Part shown: positions 50,201-60,706 of the stretch, in pieces
How positions within the stretch are numbered: position 1 is the first letter of the stretch
How the letters are laid out: each line of letters opens with the position of its first letter
Assembly (NCBI RefSeq): GCF_019688735.1
Contig: NZ_JAIFYA010000001.1
Span: 372,001 to 436,000, forward strand
Reading direction: 5' to 3'
Length of the DNA: 64,000 nucleotides
Source: Thermosulfurimonas sp. F29
Lineage (GTDB): Bacteria > Desulfobacterota > Thermodesulfobacteria > Thermodesulfobacteriales > Thermodesulfobacteriaceae
Notes under the pieces: model-generated
What the model was told of the DNA's origin: nothing
The model's database searches: none
Seen by the model: the letters and a program-made list of their open reading frames with translations, nothing else
Position numbers and translations under genes: made by a program

Positions 50201-51130
50201 TCAGAAAAGTCTTTTGAGCTTTCGCACCACCTCGGCCCTGACCCGGTAAACATAACTTCCCTTTTTTACATAGTAAAATTCCCTTCCCCCCCGGGAGAAA
50301 AGGAGTCTCCAGGGCCGGGTCTCCGTCTCCACCTCAAGGATCCCCTCCTCGGTTCCGAATTTCTGCGGAGAAACCACCTCCTCCGCGAGAAGGGGAAAAA
50401 TCCTCCGAAGACGCCTGGTTACCTCCTCCCCGGAAAGGACGCGCTTTTTGCCTCCGGCCTCAAGGGTCCAGCCCTTCTTTTCCCTTTTTAGAAGAAAAAG
50501 GGGGCTACCCCTCCAGAAAAAGGCCATCTTTCGCAGGTTCCCGGGATCGAGGCTGAGGACCGTTTTATCCACCCAGGGGTCTATCGACGGAGCAGCGGGT
50601 TTGTCGGACCAGATCTCGAAGCGGGCAAGGAGGTTCTCCGGGATCAGGTAGATTTCTTCCCGCCCGTGGAGACGCACGAAACAGCTCTCCCAGTAAGGCC
50701 CCCTCTTCCCCACCAGCAGATGGAAGAGTTCCCGGCCCTGCCGGAATCCGGCTATGTGCAGGGCGCTTTCCGGGGTGAGATCAAATCGGGCCTCGTAATC
50801 CTTTCCGCTGGCCCTCTCCTCTCCGGAAAGGGAGGAAAGATCGGAAAGAAGCCTCTCGACCAGGGCCTCCCTGGCCGGGTGAGGGAAGTTCTCCCTTCGG
50901 GAGGGTCCCCATACCTCCCACCGGCCTCCGGAAAATCTGATAACCAGTTTCCGCGTGGAGTTGCCCAGCCAGGCCCGTATCTCGTCCGCATCCTTCCAGT
51001 CCCGATGCCCCAGACGCGTGAGGAGGGCCTCTCTCATCCCTTCGGGACGCTCGGCCCGCTGAACCACCAGGTACATCACCGTGAGAATGACCAGGAGACC
51101 GAGCAAAAAGACCAGGTTACGGGGACTCAC
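50201..51130 (-). CDS. DUF4340-like protein of the Gld-type ABC operon
   Basis: 309 residues with a single N-terminal helix (NLVFLLGLLVILTVMYLVVQ) and a mainly beta periplasmic domain (WKDADEIRAWLGNSTRKLVI, RFDLTPESALHIAGF). DUF4340 proteins are regularly encoded beside GldF/GldG-like ABC permeases, as here, and may bind the transported ligand. The GTG start has GAGGAGG upstream and overlaps the permease gene by 14 bases. The function is unknown. Confidence 0.85.
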   Translation of the reverse strand: MSPRNLVFLLGLLVILTVMYLVVQRAERPEGMREALLTRLGHRDWKDADEIRAWLGNSTRKLVIRFSGGRWEVWGPSRRENFPHPAREALVERLLSDLSSLSGEERASGKDYEARFDLTPESALHIAGFRQGRELFHLLVGKRGPYWESCFVRLHGREEIYLIPENLLARFEIWSDKPAAPSIDPWVDKTVLSLDPGNLRKMAFFWRGSPLFLLKREKKGWTLEAGGKKRVLSGEEVTRRLRRIFPLLAEEVVSPQKFGTEEGILEVETETRPWRLLFSRGGREFYYVKKGSYVYRVRAEVVRKLKRLF

Positions 51131-53510
51131 CGGAGACCTCCTCGAAAAATTTCCCGCGGCGGGCCCGGCGGCGCCAGAAGATCACCGTTCCGAAGAGAAT
51201 CCAGAAAAGGGCCGGACAAAAGACCACCACGATCCGCCACAGCAGACGCTCCGAAGCGGGAATCGGAGGGAGATAACGAACCGGTTTGAGTTTGGCCCGC
51301 AGGGAGAGAAGTTCGCCGCCCAGCGCAAGGGCCTCGGCGGCGTTGGCCAGAAACAGGGCGTTGTCAAAGATGTCGATGATACCGTCCGCGAACATGGCCC
51401 CGGAACCCACCACCAGAAGCCTTCCGGAACGAGCCTCTTTTCCGGAGGCCTCCGCCCCGGACCCCTCTGCGGTCTTCTTTTTCCCGGAGGACTTTTCCCC
51501 GGGCCAGGGGGGAGCGGTGCCGTTAAAGGGGAGCGGAAAACGCCCCTCGAGAAGAACCGCCAGGGGATAGGCCCCGGTCCTGGCCGGGGGTTTCAGGTCC
51601 GCCTCCGAGAGGGGCCCCGGCTCCGCCTTCTCGGTCCAGGCCCCGGCGGAGGAGGTGAAAAGCACCGTGGCCTTGAGCCCGAGCGCCTTTATTTTTGAGG
51701 AATCCAACCGGAGCGGGCTTCCCCAGAGATAAAGCAGGGCCTCAAGCCCGTGCGTGAGAGGAGAGGTGCGATTCATCTGAGGGGGCAGGATCTGAACCTG
51801 CATGGGGAAGTTCACCGGAACATGCACCAGGGCCCGGAAAAGCCCCATTTCCCTTTCCTGGGAGATGGCCATGGTAACCATCTGACGGTCCAGGAGAAAC
51901 TCCCTGCGGATCTCCAGGCCGTAGGTGCGAAGGAGCTTGTCCAGGGAAAGGTCCTGGGGGAGCGGAGTGGCCAGGATCTCTCCGGAGGGGCCGGTCTGGT
52001 AGGAGAAACGGGCCGCGGAGGTGGCCACCAGGACGGCGCCGCCCCGATGGAGAAAACGCCCGATCTCAAACAGCTGCCGGTCGTTCAGTTTTCCCGGAGA
52101 GAGGATCACCAGGAGCCGGGTCTTTCGCGGGAGCCCCTCCTTTTGGGTGAGAGGGGTTTCCCTGACCTCGAGCCCCAGGGCCCGGAAAAGCTCACGGGCC
52201 GTGCGGAACCCCCCGGAAAGGAATTCGTTCCCGGTAAGAAGGGCCACCACGGGTTTCCGGGGAAGGGTCAACTTGTAAATACGCGATACCAAATCGTACT
52301 CCAGGGTGGAAAGGGAGTCCGGAACGATCTGAGGGATGATCTCCTCGGGTTTGTCCAGGTAGGAAATAGCGATGGCGCTATAAACCCTCCGCACGCTCAC
52401 CTTATCCCTTTCGATGGTCTGAACGGCGAAGGGTTCCACCCCGCGATCGCGGAGTTTTCTCTCCAGTTCCGGATCCCGGCCGGGATCCACCACCGCGTAG
52501 CGCACCCGGGGGTTCAGGGCGGAAAGCTCCTCCAGAAGGGCCCGCACCTCCACCGTGAGATTGCGCATGGCCGGGGGCAATTTCTCCGGGGAGGACACAT
52601 AATAGGTAATCCGCAGCGGGGCCTTAAGACGGGAAAGGACCTTTCTGGTGACCGGAGAGAGGGTGTAAAGCTTTTCCTCGGTAAGATCCACGCGGGGCAG
52701 TCGCATATCCGCCAGAATGGCGTTGGTCACCACGGCCACCCCCAGCCACACCACCACCGAGGGATAAAACAGTTTCCGCCGGAAATGGCGCAGATACCCG
52801 GCCACGGTGAAGTGGTTAAGAGTCAGGAAAACCCCCGTGTAGATCAGGAAGAAGAGGGGCTCGCGCAGGGGCACCACCCCTTTCAAAAAGGGGGAAAGAT
52901 GGGGGATTATGCCCAGGGCGTTACGCAAGAAACTTCCCGCTCCCGGAAGCCAGGAATCCAGGGAGGAGGAGACCAGATCGGTTCCGGCCAGGATGCAGGC
53001 CAGCCCGGCCACCGAGGTGATCACGAAGGAAGCGATCTGGTCCTCAAAGAGGGCGGAGACGAAAAGCCCCAGGGCCAGGTAGAAGGCCAGAAGCAGGGCC
53101 GCACCGAGGTAGCCGGCCAGCAGAGCCCCCCCGTCCGGATCTCCCAGCACCGCGAGCATCAGGGGTATGATCAGCGTGCCTCCCAGCACGGTGAGGGCAA
53201 AAAGATAGGTACCCAGGAACTTTCCCGCCACCAGGGCCCGGGTCGAGAAGGGAAAGGATAGAAGCAGGCCCAGCGTCCCGCTTTTACGCTCCTCGGCCCA
53301 TACCCGCATGGTGAGGGCGGACACGAAAACCAGGAGGATCACCGGGAAGGGCTCAAAAAAGGCGCGCATGTCGCAAACGCGCGCCAGGAAAAAGGTGTTC
53401 ATGTAAAGGCCGTTCACCACCAGCAAAAAGGCCACGGCAAAGATGTAGGCCAGAGGAGAACGCAGGTATCCCAGATATTCCTTTTTGAGGATCACCCACA
53501 CCCCGCGCAT
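51117..53510 (-). CDS. ABC-2 permease fused to a GldG-type auxiliary domain
   Basis: 797 residues. Residues 1-235 are an ABC-2-type permease with about six helices (LKKEYLGYLRSPLAYIF, WAEERKSGTLGLLLSFPFS). From residue 240 a further helix leads into a periplasmic GldG/DUF7088-like region (LRITYYVSSPEKLPPAMRNL, LPRKPVVALLTGNEFL, RLLVILSPGKLNDRQLFEIGRFLHRGG) and a C-terminal helix with a basic tail. In Bacteroidetes, GldF and GldG are separate; here they are one chain. It partners GldA-like ATPase upstream. Exported substrate unknown; no Bacteroidetes gliding genes are present. Confidence 0.9.
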   Translation of the reverse strand: MRGVWVILKKEYLGYLRSPLAYIFAVAFLLVVNGLYMNTFFLARVCDMRAFFEPFPVILLVFVSALTMRVWAEERKSGTLGLLLSFPFSTRALVAGKFLGTYLFALTVLGGTLIIPLMLAVLGDPDGGALLAGYLGAALLLAFYLALGLFVSALFEDQIASFVITSVAGLACILAGTDLVSSSLDSWLPGAGSFLRNALGIIPHLSPFLKGVVPLREPLFFLIYTGVFLTLNHFTVAGYLRHFRRKLFYPSVVVWLGVAVVTNAILADMRLPRVDLTEEKLYTLSPVTRKVLSRLKAPLRITYYVSSPEKLPPAMRNLTVEVRALLEELSALNPRVRYAVVDPGRDPELERKLRDRGVEPFAVQTIERDKVSVRRVYSAIAISYLDKPEEIIPQIVPDSLSTLEYDLVSRIYKLTLPRKPVVALLTGNEFLSGGFRTARELFRALGLEVRETPLTQKEGLPRKTRLLVILSPGKLNDRQLFEIGRFLHRGGAVLVATSAARFSYQTGPSGEILATPLPQDLSLDKLLRTYGLEIRREFLLDRQMVTMAISQEREMGLFRALVHVPVNFPMQVQILPPQMNRTSPLTHGLEALLYLWGSPLRLDSSKIKALGLKATVLFTSSAGAWTEKAEPGPLSEADLKPPARTGAYPLAVLLEGRFPLPFNGTAPPWPGEKSSGKKKTAEGSGAEASGKEARSGRLLVVGSGAMFADGIIDIFDNALFLANAAEALALGGELLSLRAKLKPVRYLPPIPASERLLWRIVVVFCPALFWILFGTVIFWRRRARRGKFFEEVSGESP

Positions 53511-54418
53511 CACGCACTCCTCACCAGCTTCAGGAATAGATCCTCAAGGGAAAGCCTTTCCGGATGACACTCCCGCACCCGCCAGCCCCGCTCGCACAGC
53601 ATACAGGCCAGATCCGTCTTCTCCTCCTCCAGGATCACCCGGTATTCCCCCTCTCTCAGGCGTTTCACCTCGCGCACCCCGGGAAGACCCTCGGTTTCCG
53701 GAGGCTCCCCGGCGGTGCGCACCCGGTAGACCGGCCGGGGATAGATCCGGCGGTAAATCTCCTCCCGGGTGCCGGAGGCCACCTCCCGTCCCTGATTCAG
53801 GATGAGAACGCGATCGGCCAGGGCCTCCACCTCCTGAAGGATGTGCGTGGAAAAAATGATCGCCTTTTCCCGGGCGAGTTCCCGGATAAGACCGCGCATT
53901 TCGGCAATCTGGAGGGGATCGAGCCCGGTGGTGGGCTCATCGAGGATCAGCACCGGAGGATCGTGGATCAGGGCCTGGGCCAGACCCACCCTCTGCCGGA
54001 ATCCCTTGGATAGCTCCCCTATGGGCCGGTGGAACACCCCCGCGAGTCCGCAGGCCTCGACAACCCACTCCATCCTCTCCCTCTTTTGACCTCCCGAAAG
54101 GCCCCGGGCCTCCGCCACGAAAGACAGGTATTCCCCCACCTCCAGATAATCGTAAAGAGGCGGATTTTCGGGAAGGTAGCCGAACCTGGATCGGGCCTCC
54201 TCGGGCCTGGCCATCACATCCACCCCGGCCAGCACCACCCTGCCGCCGGCGGGAACGATCTGGGTGGAAAGGATCTTCAGGATGGTGGTCTTTCCGGCTC
54301 CGTTAGGTCCGAGAAGGCCGAGGATCTCTCCGGAGGAGACCGTAAAGGAGACCCCTCTCACGGCGGGTCTCCCCCCGTAGGACATCTCGAGCCCCCGGGC
54401 TTCCACCAGGACACCCAT
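53510..54418 (-). CDS. ABC transporter ATP-binding protein, GldA-like
   Basis: 302 residues. Walker A GPNGAGKTT (37-45), Q-loop YLPENPPLY, signature LSKGFRQR (136-143), Walker B VLILDEPTTGLDP and the His switch in STHILQEVE. The C-terminal 80 residues (VYRVRTAGEPPETEGL) form the extra domain seen in ABC-2 exporter ATPases. The pair with the downstream permease by ATGA-type overlap indicates a cytoplasmic motor of one exporter. Confidence 0.94.
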   Translation of the reverse strand: MGVLVEARGLEMSYGGRPAVRGVSFTVSSGEILGLLGPNGAGKTTILKILSTQIVPAGGRVVLAGVDVMARPEEARSRFGYLPENPPLYDYLEVGEYLSFVAEARGLSGGQKRERMEWVVEACGLAGVFHRPIGELSKGFRQRVGLAQALIHDPPVLILDEPTTGLDPLQIAEMRGLIRELAREKAIIFSTHILQEVEALADRVLILNQGREVASGTREEIYRRIYPRPVYRVRTAGEPPETEGLPGVREVKRLREGEYRVILEEEKTDLACMLCERGWRVRECHPERLSLEDLFLKLVRSA

Positions 54419-54424
54419 TTGAAC

Positions 54425-55306
54425 CTAATTAGTAGCACTCCCCCGGGCGAAGGCAAGGGGCTCCTTCCGGAGATCGGCCAGCACTAAGGCGATGCGGACC
54501 CTCGTGCGGGAGGATACCCGTCCCCCGCGGGCCCGGTTCTCCAGAAAGGTCCGGAGGTCCTCCCGGAGTTTCTCGTCCACCGAAAGCCCCTCGCCGCGCA
54601 GCTTCCAGAGCAGCCTTTCGAGTTCCTTTTCCAGGGGACGATTGCGTTCCCAGAGTCCGGAAAAAAACCGGATGTCCGCGGGAAAACCCCTGGAAAATAG
54701 ATAATTGAAAAGGACCACCGCCCCGGGACTGCGGCGTCGGGGACGGCGGCCGAAAAATCGCTCGAGCACCTCGCTGAAGAGTTCGTTCTCCCTCAAACCC
54801 GCCCAGTGCACCAGAACCAGAAACCGCCGGGTAAGGGTCAGAAGACGATCCACCTCCCTCAAATCGTTGAGGATCGGGGTGAGGGAGACGAAGACGGTAT
54901 CAAAGGTCCCGGAGAAGGTCCACCTGCGCCAGTCGGCCTCGACTACCTCTACATTCTCGATCCCCGCCTCCCTGAGCTTTCCGCGCAGCACGGTGAGCAT
55001 CCCCGGGGAGATGTCCAGGGCCACCACCCGCCTTACCCTGGGAGCGAAACGCACGGTATAGGTGCCGGTGCCGCAGCACACATCCAGGAGGGTAAATTCC
55101 GGAGCCAGCGCCCCGACCCTTCCCATTTCCGCCACCACGCTCTCCACCATGTCCCGGTAGAAGGATTGTTTCTCCAGCTCATCGTAGGTGTCGGCCATCC
55201 GATCCCAGAAGTCGGGCTTAAGGAATTCCTCGTCCTCAGGGGTCCGGAAGGAATCCTGGTAAGCCTTCCAGAACTCGGGACGGAAGGGGTCAGGAACCTT
55301 TTCCAC
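54425..55306 (-). CDS. SAM-dependent class I methyltransferase
   Basis: About 293 residues. The Rossmann-type SAM site reads LLDVCCGTGTYTVRFAPRVRRV, then VALDISPGMLTVLRGKL and VEVVEADWRRW; DTVFVSLTPILN occupies the motif IV position. Substrate unknown. It precedes the ABC exporter genes by 6 bases, so the two may work on one product. GTG 55306 with GAGGTGG upstream is preferred to ATG 55333, which lacks a ribosome binding site and would lie further within nusB. Confidence 0.88.
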   Translation of the reverse strand: MEKVPDPFRPEFWKAYQDSFRTPEDEEFLKPDFWDRMADTYDELEKQSFYRDMVESVVAEMGRVGALAPEFTLLDVCCGTGTYTVRFAPRVRRVVALDISPGMLTVLRGKLREAGIENVEVVEADWRRWTFSGTFDTVFVSLTPILNDLREVDRLLTLTRRFLVLVHWAGLRENELFSEVLERFFGRRPRRRSPGAVVLFNYLFSRGFPADIRFFSGLWERNRPLEKELERLLWKLRGEGLSVDEKLREDLRTFLENRARGGRVSSRTRVRIALVLADLRKEPLAFARGSATN

Positions 55307-55712
55307 CCTCCACCTCGCGATGATAGATGGCATCGAGAATACCGTTTACGAAGGCCGGAGAGTCCTCGGTGCCGAACTCCTTGGCCAGTTCCACGGCCTC
55401 GTTTATGGTCACCCGGGGCGGAATATCCGGCCGGAAAAGCAACTCATAGGTGCCCAGACGGAGGATGTTACGGTCGGTGGCGAGCATCCGTTCCAGGCGC
55501 CAGTTCCGGGAATACCGCGAGATGATCTCGTCGAGAATTTCCCTCTTATCCCGCACTCCCTCCACCAATTCCCGGGCAAAGGCGAAGGCCTCAAGCGGAG
55601 GATTGAGGTGTTTAAGGTATCCGCTCAGGGCCTCCTCAAGAGAGATCCCGGCCACATCCCACTGATAAAGCACCTGGAGGGCGATCTGTCTGCCGCGATG
55701 TCTCAGACCCAT
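55290..55712 (-). CDS. nusB: Transcription antitermination factor NusB
   Basis: 140 residues, all helical: RRGQ-type start read here as [19 protein letters not shown], then LERMLATDRNILRLGTYELLF and VTINEAVELAKEFGTEDSPAFVNGILDAI. It binds boxA RNA with NusE in rRNA antitermination. In most bacteria it follows ribH; here a glycosyltransferase gene intervenes. Confidence 0.96.
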   Translation of the reverse strand: MGLRHRGRQIALQVLYQWDVAGISLEEALSGYLKHLNPPLEAFAFARELVEGVRDKREILDEIISRYSRNWRLERMLATDRNILRLGTYELLFRPDIPPRVTINEAVELAKEFGTEDSPAFVNGILDAIYHREVEGGKGS

Positions 55713-56725
55713 TCGAGTTCCCTCAAAATTTGCCTCAATTTTTCCCGGAACCGGGGGAAAACATATTCCTCCCGCAGGATCCGATGTCCGTTTTCTCCCA
55801 TTCTCCAGGCCTCTTCCTCCTGGGTTAATAATCTTCTGAGTACGGAGGTCAAGGCCTCTATGTCCCCGTAAGGCACGAGAAGACCGTTTACTCCCTGGCG
55901 CACCACCTCCGGAATCCCGCCGGCGGAGGCTCCGACCACCGGCTTTCGGAAGTACATGGCCTCGAGAAAGGAGATTCCGAACCCCTCCCCCCGGCTGACC
56001 AGAACGAAGAGGGTGGCCCCCCGGAAAAAGGGAGCCACCTCCCTCCTCTCTCCGAGAAAATGGACCCGATGCCTCAGGCCGAGCTCCTCACTGAGGCGCC
56101 GATATCGGGATAACAGGTCCCCTCCCCCTATCACCACATACTGAAGGGTGGGAAAATCCATTTGCAGTTCGTAAAGGGCCCGGATGACCAGATCCACCCC
56201 TTTGTAGGAGGCGTCTTTTGAGAGCCGGGCCACGGTGAGGAGATAGGGACACTTTATCGAAACAGAGGGAGCGGGATCCCCCGGAAAAAAGGGATCAAGG
56301 GTGGGGGGAAGGAGGTACCAGGGACGCGAAAGGGTGTTCTCACGGAAAAAACGCTCCGCGGTATAGCGGCTTACGGAAAGGAAGGCCCGGGCCTTACGAA
56401 AGACCCAGCGTGCCGGAGGGGGGTATCTCCGCCAGGCCTCAACTCCGTGAAGGACGAAGACCACCTCTTTTCCGCGGAGGAGGAGGGGCAGGGCCCACGG
56501 CCAGAGAGTGATCCGGGAAAAGATCGCCGGAGCCCGCAAAACCGGAAACGACCTTCGGCCCGGGAAAAATCTCCCGGCCGGAACATACCTCTCGTCGGTT
56601 ACCCGATCCTTCAGGGAAAAAACCTCGGCTCCGGGGACAAGTTCAACCAGCGCCCGGGCCAGGGACCGGGCGTAGGCCGCTTCTCCGCTTACCTCGGAAA
56701 AAAGGGAGGGGACGCAGAGGATCAA
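55703..56725 (-). CDS. GT4-type glycosyltransferase (group 1)
   Basis: About 340 residues starting at a TTG that overlaps the ribH stop codon (TTGA). GT-B signatures: [76 protein letters not shown] and [12 protein letters not shown], including the Glu-x7-Glu donor motif. The N-terminal acceptor domain is short but complete ([24 protein letters not shown]). The sugar donor is unknown; a cell-surface glycan is likely. Its 3' end overlaps nusB by 10 bases. Confidence 0.9.
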   Translation of the reverse strand: MILCVPSLFSEVSGEAAYARSLARALVELVPGAEVFSLKDRVTDERYVPAGRFFPGRRSFPVLRAPAIFSRITLWPWALPLLLRGKEVVFVLHGVEAWRRYPPPARWVFRKARAFLSVSRYTAERFFRENTLSRPWYLLPPTLDPFFPGDPAPSVSIKCPYLLTVARLSKDASYKGVDLVIRALYELQMDFPTLQYVVIGGGDLLSRYRRLSEELGLRHRVHFLGERREVAPFFRGATLFVLVSRGEGFGISFLEAMYFRKPVVGASAGGIPEVVRQGVNGLLVPYGDIEALTSVLRRLLTQEEEAWRMGENGHRILREEYVFPRFREKLRQILRELEWV

Positions 56726-57189
56726 GAGAGCTGAGCCATGAGATCGGCCATCTCGATAGCGGCCATGGCCGCCTCGAACCCCTTGTTTCCGGCCTTGGTG
56801 CCGGCCCTTTCCACGGCCTGCTCGATGGTGTCGGTGGTGAGCACCCCGAAGATGATGGGCACCCCGGTTTCCAGGGCCGCCTGAGCGATCCCCTTGGCGC
56901 ACTCCGAGGCCACATACTCAAAATGGGGGGTGGCCCCGCGGATGATGGCCCCCAGGCAGATCACCGCCTGATACCGTCCGCTTGCGGCCAGCCGTTTGGC
57001 CACGAGCGGAATCTCAAAGGAACCGGGCACCCAGACCACGGTCACATCCTCCTCCCGCACTCCGTGCCGGAAGAGCGCGTCGAAGGCCCCCTTGAGAAGC
57101 TCCTTACTGATGAAGGAGTTGAACCGCCCCACCACCAGAGCGAAGCGGAGCCCCTCCCCCCGATAACGCCCCTGAATTTCCCTCACCAT
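56722..57189 (-). CDS. ribH: 6,7-dimethyl-8-ribityllumazine synthase
   Basis: 155 residues. Condenses 5-amino-6-ribitylaminouracil with dihydroxybutanone phosphate in riboflavin synthesis. Motifs: [55 protein letters not shown] and [28 protein letters not shown] 57189 follows GGAGG. Cotranscribed with ribBA, 11 bases upstream. Confidence 0.96.
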   Translation of the reverse strand: MVREIQGRYRGEGLRFALVVGRFNSFISKELLKGAFDALFRHGVREEDVTVVWVPGSFEIPLVAKRLAASGRYQAVICLGAIIRGATPHFEYVASECAKGIAQAALETGVPIIFGVLTTDTIEQAVERAGTKAGNKGFEAAMAAIEMADLMAQLS

Positions 57190-57200
57190 GACGGCCTCCT

Positions 57201-58406
57201 TCAGTAATCGAAGATGTTCAAAAGATGACCCAGCTTCTCCCTCTTGCACTTGAGATAACGGTAGTTTTCGTCGTGGGGCTTGATCTCAATGGGCACCCGT
57301 TCCACCACCCTGAGACCGTAGCCCTCAAGCCCCACTATCTTCTTGGGATTGTTGGTCATGAGACGCATGCGGCGCACGCCGAGATCCCGCAGGATCTGCG
57401 CCCCGATCCCGTAGTCCCTGAGATCGGCCTTGAAGCCCAAGGCCTCGTTGGCCTCCACCGTGTCCTTCCCCTGATCCTGAAGCACATAGGCCCGCAGTTT
57501 GTTGAGGAGCCCGATCCCGCGGCCTTCCTGGCGAAGATAGAGGAGGACTCCCCTGCCCTCCTCGGCGATCATCTCGAGCGCCCGCATGAGCTGCGGCCCG
57601 CAATCACACCGGAGCGATCCGAAGACATCCCCGGTCAGGCACTCCGAGTGAACCCGCACCAGAATGGGATCCTCGGTAACCTCCCCCTTCACCAGGGCCA
57701 CATGGGTGAAGGGATCCACCAGATTGGTGTAGGCGTAAAGCCGGAACTCCCCCCAGGGGGTGGGGAGACGGGTTTCCACCTCCCGCTTGACCAGGCACTC
57801 GTTGCGGAGGCGATAGGCAATAAGGTCCCGGATGGTGATGATCTTGAGGCCGTGTTCGGCGGCGAACTTCTCAAGATCCGGGAGCCTGGCCATGGTCCCG
57901 TCGTCCTTCATGATCTCGCAGATCACCCCCGCGGGACGCAGACCGGCCAGACGGGCCAGGTCCACCGAGGCCTCGGTGTGCCCGGCCCGCACCAGGACCC
58001 CTCCCTCCCGGGCCCTGATGGGGAACACATGCCCCGGGGTCACGATGTCCTCGGGACCGCTTTTCGGATCTATGGCCACTTTTATGGTGTGCGCCCGGTC
58101 GTAGGCGGAGATCCCGGTGGTGACCCCGTGCCGGGCCTCGATGGACACGGTGAAGGCCGTGTCAAACTGGGTACCGTGCCGCCGGGGCTGCAGGGGAAGC
58201 TGGAGACGCTCCACATCCTCCGGGGTGAGGGTCAGACAGATCAATCCCCGCCCGTACTTGGCCATGAAGTTGATGGCCTCGGGGGTCACCTTCTCGGCGG
58301 CCATAACCAGATCGCCCTCGTTTTCGCGATCCTCGTCGTCCACCACGATGACCATCCTTCCGGCCCTGATGTCCTCGATCGCCTCCTCAATGGTGGCCAC
58401 CGGCAT
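57201..58406 (-). CDS. ribBA: Bifunctional DHBP synthase / GTP cyclohydrolase II
   Basis: 401 residues. Residues 1-200 are dihydroxybutanone-phosphate synthase ([45 protein letters not shown]). Residues 205-401 are GTP cyclohydrolase II, with the zinc motif [20 protein letters not shown] (Cys pairs) and [18 protein letters not shown], ending [13 protein letters not shown]. It makes both riboflavin precursors. No FMN riboswitch is visible in the short leader. ATG 58406 has GGAGGAG upstream. Confidence 0.97.
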   Translation of the reverse strand: MPVATIEEAIEDIRAGRMVIVVDDEDRENEGDLVMAAEKVTPEAINFMAKYGRGLICLTLTPEDVERLQLPLQPRRHGTQFDTAFTVSIEARHGVTTGISAYDRAHTIKVAIDPKSGPEDIVTPGHVFPIRAREGGVLVRAGHTEASVDLARLAGLRPAGVICEIMKDDGTMARLPDLEKFAAEHGLKIITIRDLIAYRLRNECLVKREVETRLPTPWGEFRLYAYTNLVDPFTHVALVKGEVTEDPILVRVHSECLTGDVFGSLRCDCGPQLMRALEMIAEEGRGVLLYLRQEGRGIGLLNKLRAYVLQDQGKDTVEANEALGFKADLRDYGIGAQILRDLGVRRMRLMTNNPKKIVGLEGYGLRVVERVPIEIKPHDENYRYLKCKREKLGHLLNIFDY

Positions 58407-58476
58407 TTCGCTCCTCCACAAAAGGGTTTTTTTATTATAGCCTAACCCGAAGGAGCCGAAAGTCACGGAAACTCGT

Positions 58477-60015
58477 ATGGCCGATCGCAACGGTGCCTCC
58501 AGGATAGCCCGCCAGGCCCGGGCGGTAACCGTGGCGGTGGTGATAAGCCGTCTCCTGGGCCTGGTGCGCGAACAGGTTCTGGCCCTTCTCCTGGGGGCCG
58601 GACGGGAAATGGACGCCTTCGTGGTGGCCTACCGTATCCCCAATCTCCTTCGGGACCTCTTCGCCGAGGGGGCCCTGGGCATGGCCTTCACCAGGGTCTT
58701 CAGCGCCACCCGGGAAAGGAGGGACCCCTCCGCGGCCTTCAGGGCGGCCTCGGAGGTGCTTTCCACCTTCGGACTCCTCCTCGCCGGGGTGATTCTCCTG
58801 GGGGAGGTCCTGGCCCCGGGGCTGGTTCACCTGCTGGCCCCGGCCTTCCGGGAAGTTCCCGGAAAATTCGAACTCACCGTCTCCCTCACCCGGATCATGT
58901 GGCCTTTCCTCTTTTTCATAAGCCTCTCCGCCATACTGGCCGGGATGCTCAACGCCCTGGGGGTCTTCTTCTGGCCGGCCCTTTCCTCGGCCCTCTTCAA
59001 CGCCTCCGCCGTGGGAGTTGGGGTGGGATTATACTTTCTGGTTGCGCGGCTGGGGCTCCCCCCGGTAACGGGTCTGGCCCTGGGGGTGCTCGTGGGGGGG
59101 TTCGTCCAGGCGGCCTTCAACCTCCCCTTCCTCCGTCGAAGGGGGTTTCGATTTCAATTTCGTCCCGCCCCCCGCTCACCGGCGGTCTCGGAGACCCTTC
59201 GCCTCATGGCTCCCTCGGTCCTGGGGCTCTCGGCCATGCAGCTCAATGTCTTCCTCAACACCTACTTCGCCACCTCCTGCGGAGAGGGAGCCGTTTCCTG
59301 GCTGGCCTACGCCTTTCGCCTCATGTATGTGCCGCTGGGGCTTTTCGGGGTGGGGCTATCCCTGGCCCTTCTTCCCGAGGCCAGCCGGCGCGCCGCCCGA
59401 GAGGACTACGAAGGCCTGAGAAAGACCTTCGGCTCCTCCCTGCTGGTGGGCCTGAGTCTCTCCCTCCCCTCCGCGACGGGCCTTGTCGTCCTGGCCGAAC
59501 CCATCGTGCGGCTCATCTTCGAACACGGACGCTTCTCCCCCGCGGACACGCGCCACACCGCCGAGGCCCTGAGGCTCTTCGCCCTGGGCCTTCCCCTCTA
59601 CGGGACCACCAAAGTGGTGGTGCCGGTATTCTACGCCCTGGGCAACACCCTCCTTCCGGCCCTTTCCAGTTTACTTTCCGTGGGGGTCAACCTCACCGTA
59701 ATCCTCCTCTCCCTGAAGCACCTGGGCTTCAAGGCCGTGGCCCTCGGTACCGCCGTGGCCCTCTCCTTTCAGGGGGCCTTTCTGCTCTTCGTGCTCAATC
59801 TGCGCATAGGAGGCTTGCTTCCTTTAAGATTTTGGTTAGGATTTTTTAAAATAGCGTCCGGAACCGCTTTCATGGGAGGATTAGCCTTTATTCTCCGGGA
59901 AAAGGTCCCGATATGGTTTAATATACCCCTTTGTGGAGCCTTTTTTCTGGGTCTGATCCGTCTCTGGGGCCCGGAGGAAGCTCTTTATTTCTGGAAATTC
60001 CGGAGGCCGGCTTAA
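58477..60015 (+). CDS. murJ: Lipid II flippase MurJ (MviN)
   Basis: 512 residues with about 14 hydrophobic helices. The conserved N-terminus reads [33 protein letters not shown] with [10 protein letters not shown], and later segments are FEHGRF and [26 protein letters not shown]. It flips the peptidoglycan precursor lipid II across the inner membrane. It diverges from ribBA. The last 60 residues are encoded by more AT-rich DNA. Confidence 0.94.
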   Translation: MADRNGASRIARQARAVTVAVVISRLLGLVREQVLALLLGAGREMDAFVVAYRIPNLLRDLFAEGALGMAFTRVFSATRERRDPSAAFRAASEVLSTFGLLLAGVILLGEVLAPGLVHLLAPAFREVPGKFELTVSLTRIMWPFLFFISLSAILAGMLNALGVFFWPALSSALFNASAVGVGVGLYFLVARLGLPPVTGLALGVLVGGFVQAAFNLPFLRRRGFRFQFRPAPRSPAVSETLRLMAPSVLGLSAMQLNVFLNTYFATSCGEGAVSWLAYAFRLMYVPLGLFGVGLSLALLPEASRRAAREDYEGLRKTFGSSLLVGLSLSLPSATGLVVLAEPIVRLIFEHGRFSPADTRHTAEALRLFALGLPLYGTTKVVVPVFYALGNTLLPALSSLLSVGVNLTVILLSLKHLGFKAVALGTAVALSFQGAFLLFVLNLRIGGLLPLRFWLGFFKIASGTAFMGGLAFILREKVPIWFNIPLCGAFFLGLIRLWGPEEALYFWKFRRPA

Positions 60016-60019
60016 CTTA

Positions 60020-60706
60020 ATGCTAAGCCTTCCCGAAAAAGCCCTGCATCTTCTCAGGGAAATCCTCACCGAGGTTACCGATCCCCGGTTGCGTGAAAGG
60101 CTGGAACTTATCTGCCGGGCCTACGACATCCTTTATCAGGAATACAGCCGGGACTATCTCACGGGACTTTACAACCGGCGCAGTTTTGAGGAAAACCTGG
60201 AACGCGCCGTGGAGTTGAGCCGTCGGGAAGACAGCTCCTTTACCCTTCTCATGCTGGATCTGGATCACTTCAAGAGGCTAAACGATACCTACGGGCACGA
60301 TTTCGGAGACCGGGTGCTGGCTGCGGTGGGGCGCACCATCCTGAAAACCGTCCGCCGGGTGGACTTTCCCGCCCGTTACGGGGGGGAGGAATTCGCGGTG
60401 ATCCTCCCGGGAACCGGGTTCTACGGCGGCCTGGGCGCGGCCCGCCGCCTCAAGGAGGCCATCGAGGCCTTGAGGTTTGACACCCCGGACGGTAAGATCG
60501 GAATTACGGTGAGCATAGGAGGCGCGGTCTTCCGCCCGAATCAGCGGATCGGCACCCGGGAGCTGTTACGGGAGGTGGATCAATTGCTCTACTCCGCCAA
60601 GCGACTGGGACGCCGGACCATCGTCTTCAAACCGGAGATAGAACCCCGTCTTACGGGTCTATCGCTTGAGGAAAGAAAACTCCTTTTCGGAAAAAAGAAG
60701 GATTAA
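60020..60706 (+). CDS. Diguanylate cyclase (GGEEF) with short N-terminal region
   Basis: 228 residues. A helical N-terminus of about 45 residues (LSLPEKALHLLREILTEV) precedes the GGDEF domain: DYLTGLYNRRSFEENLERAV, LMLDLDHFKRLNDTYGHDFGD, RYGGEEFAVILPG. The inhibitory site RRVD, five residues before GGEEF, is intact, so product inhibition by c-di-GMP is expected. No sensor domain is evident. The start is four bases from the murJ stop, and aroC follows directly. Confidence 0.94.
   Translation: MLSLPEKALHLLREILTEVTDPRLRERLELICRAYDILYQEYSRDYLTGLYNRRSFEENLERAVELSRREDSSFTLLMLDLDHFKRLNDTYGHDFGDRVLAAVGRTILKTVRRVDFPARYGGEEFAVILPGTGFYGGLGAARRLKEAIEALRFDTPDGKIGITVSIGGAVFRPNQRIGTRELLREVDQLLYSAKRLGRRTIVFKPEIEPRLTGLSLEERKLLFGKKKD

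Noticed and set aside
58407-58476. FMN riboswitch in front of ribBA
   Set aside because: Only about 70 bases separate ribBA from murJ, and no RFN-type motif is present.
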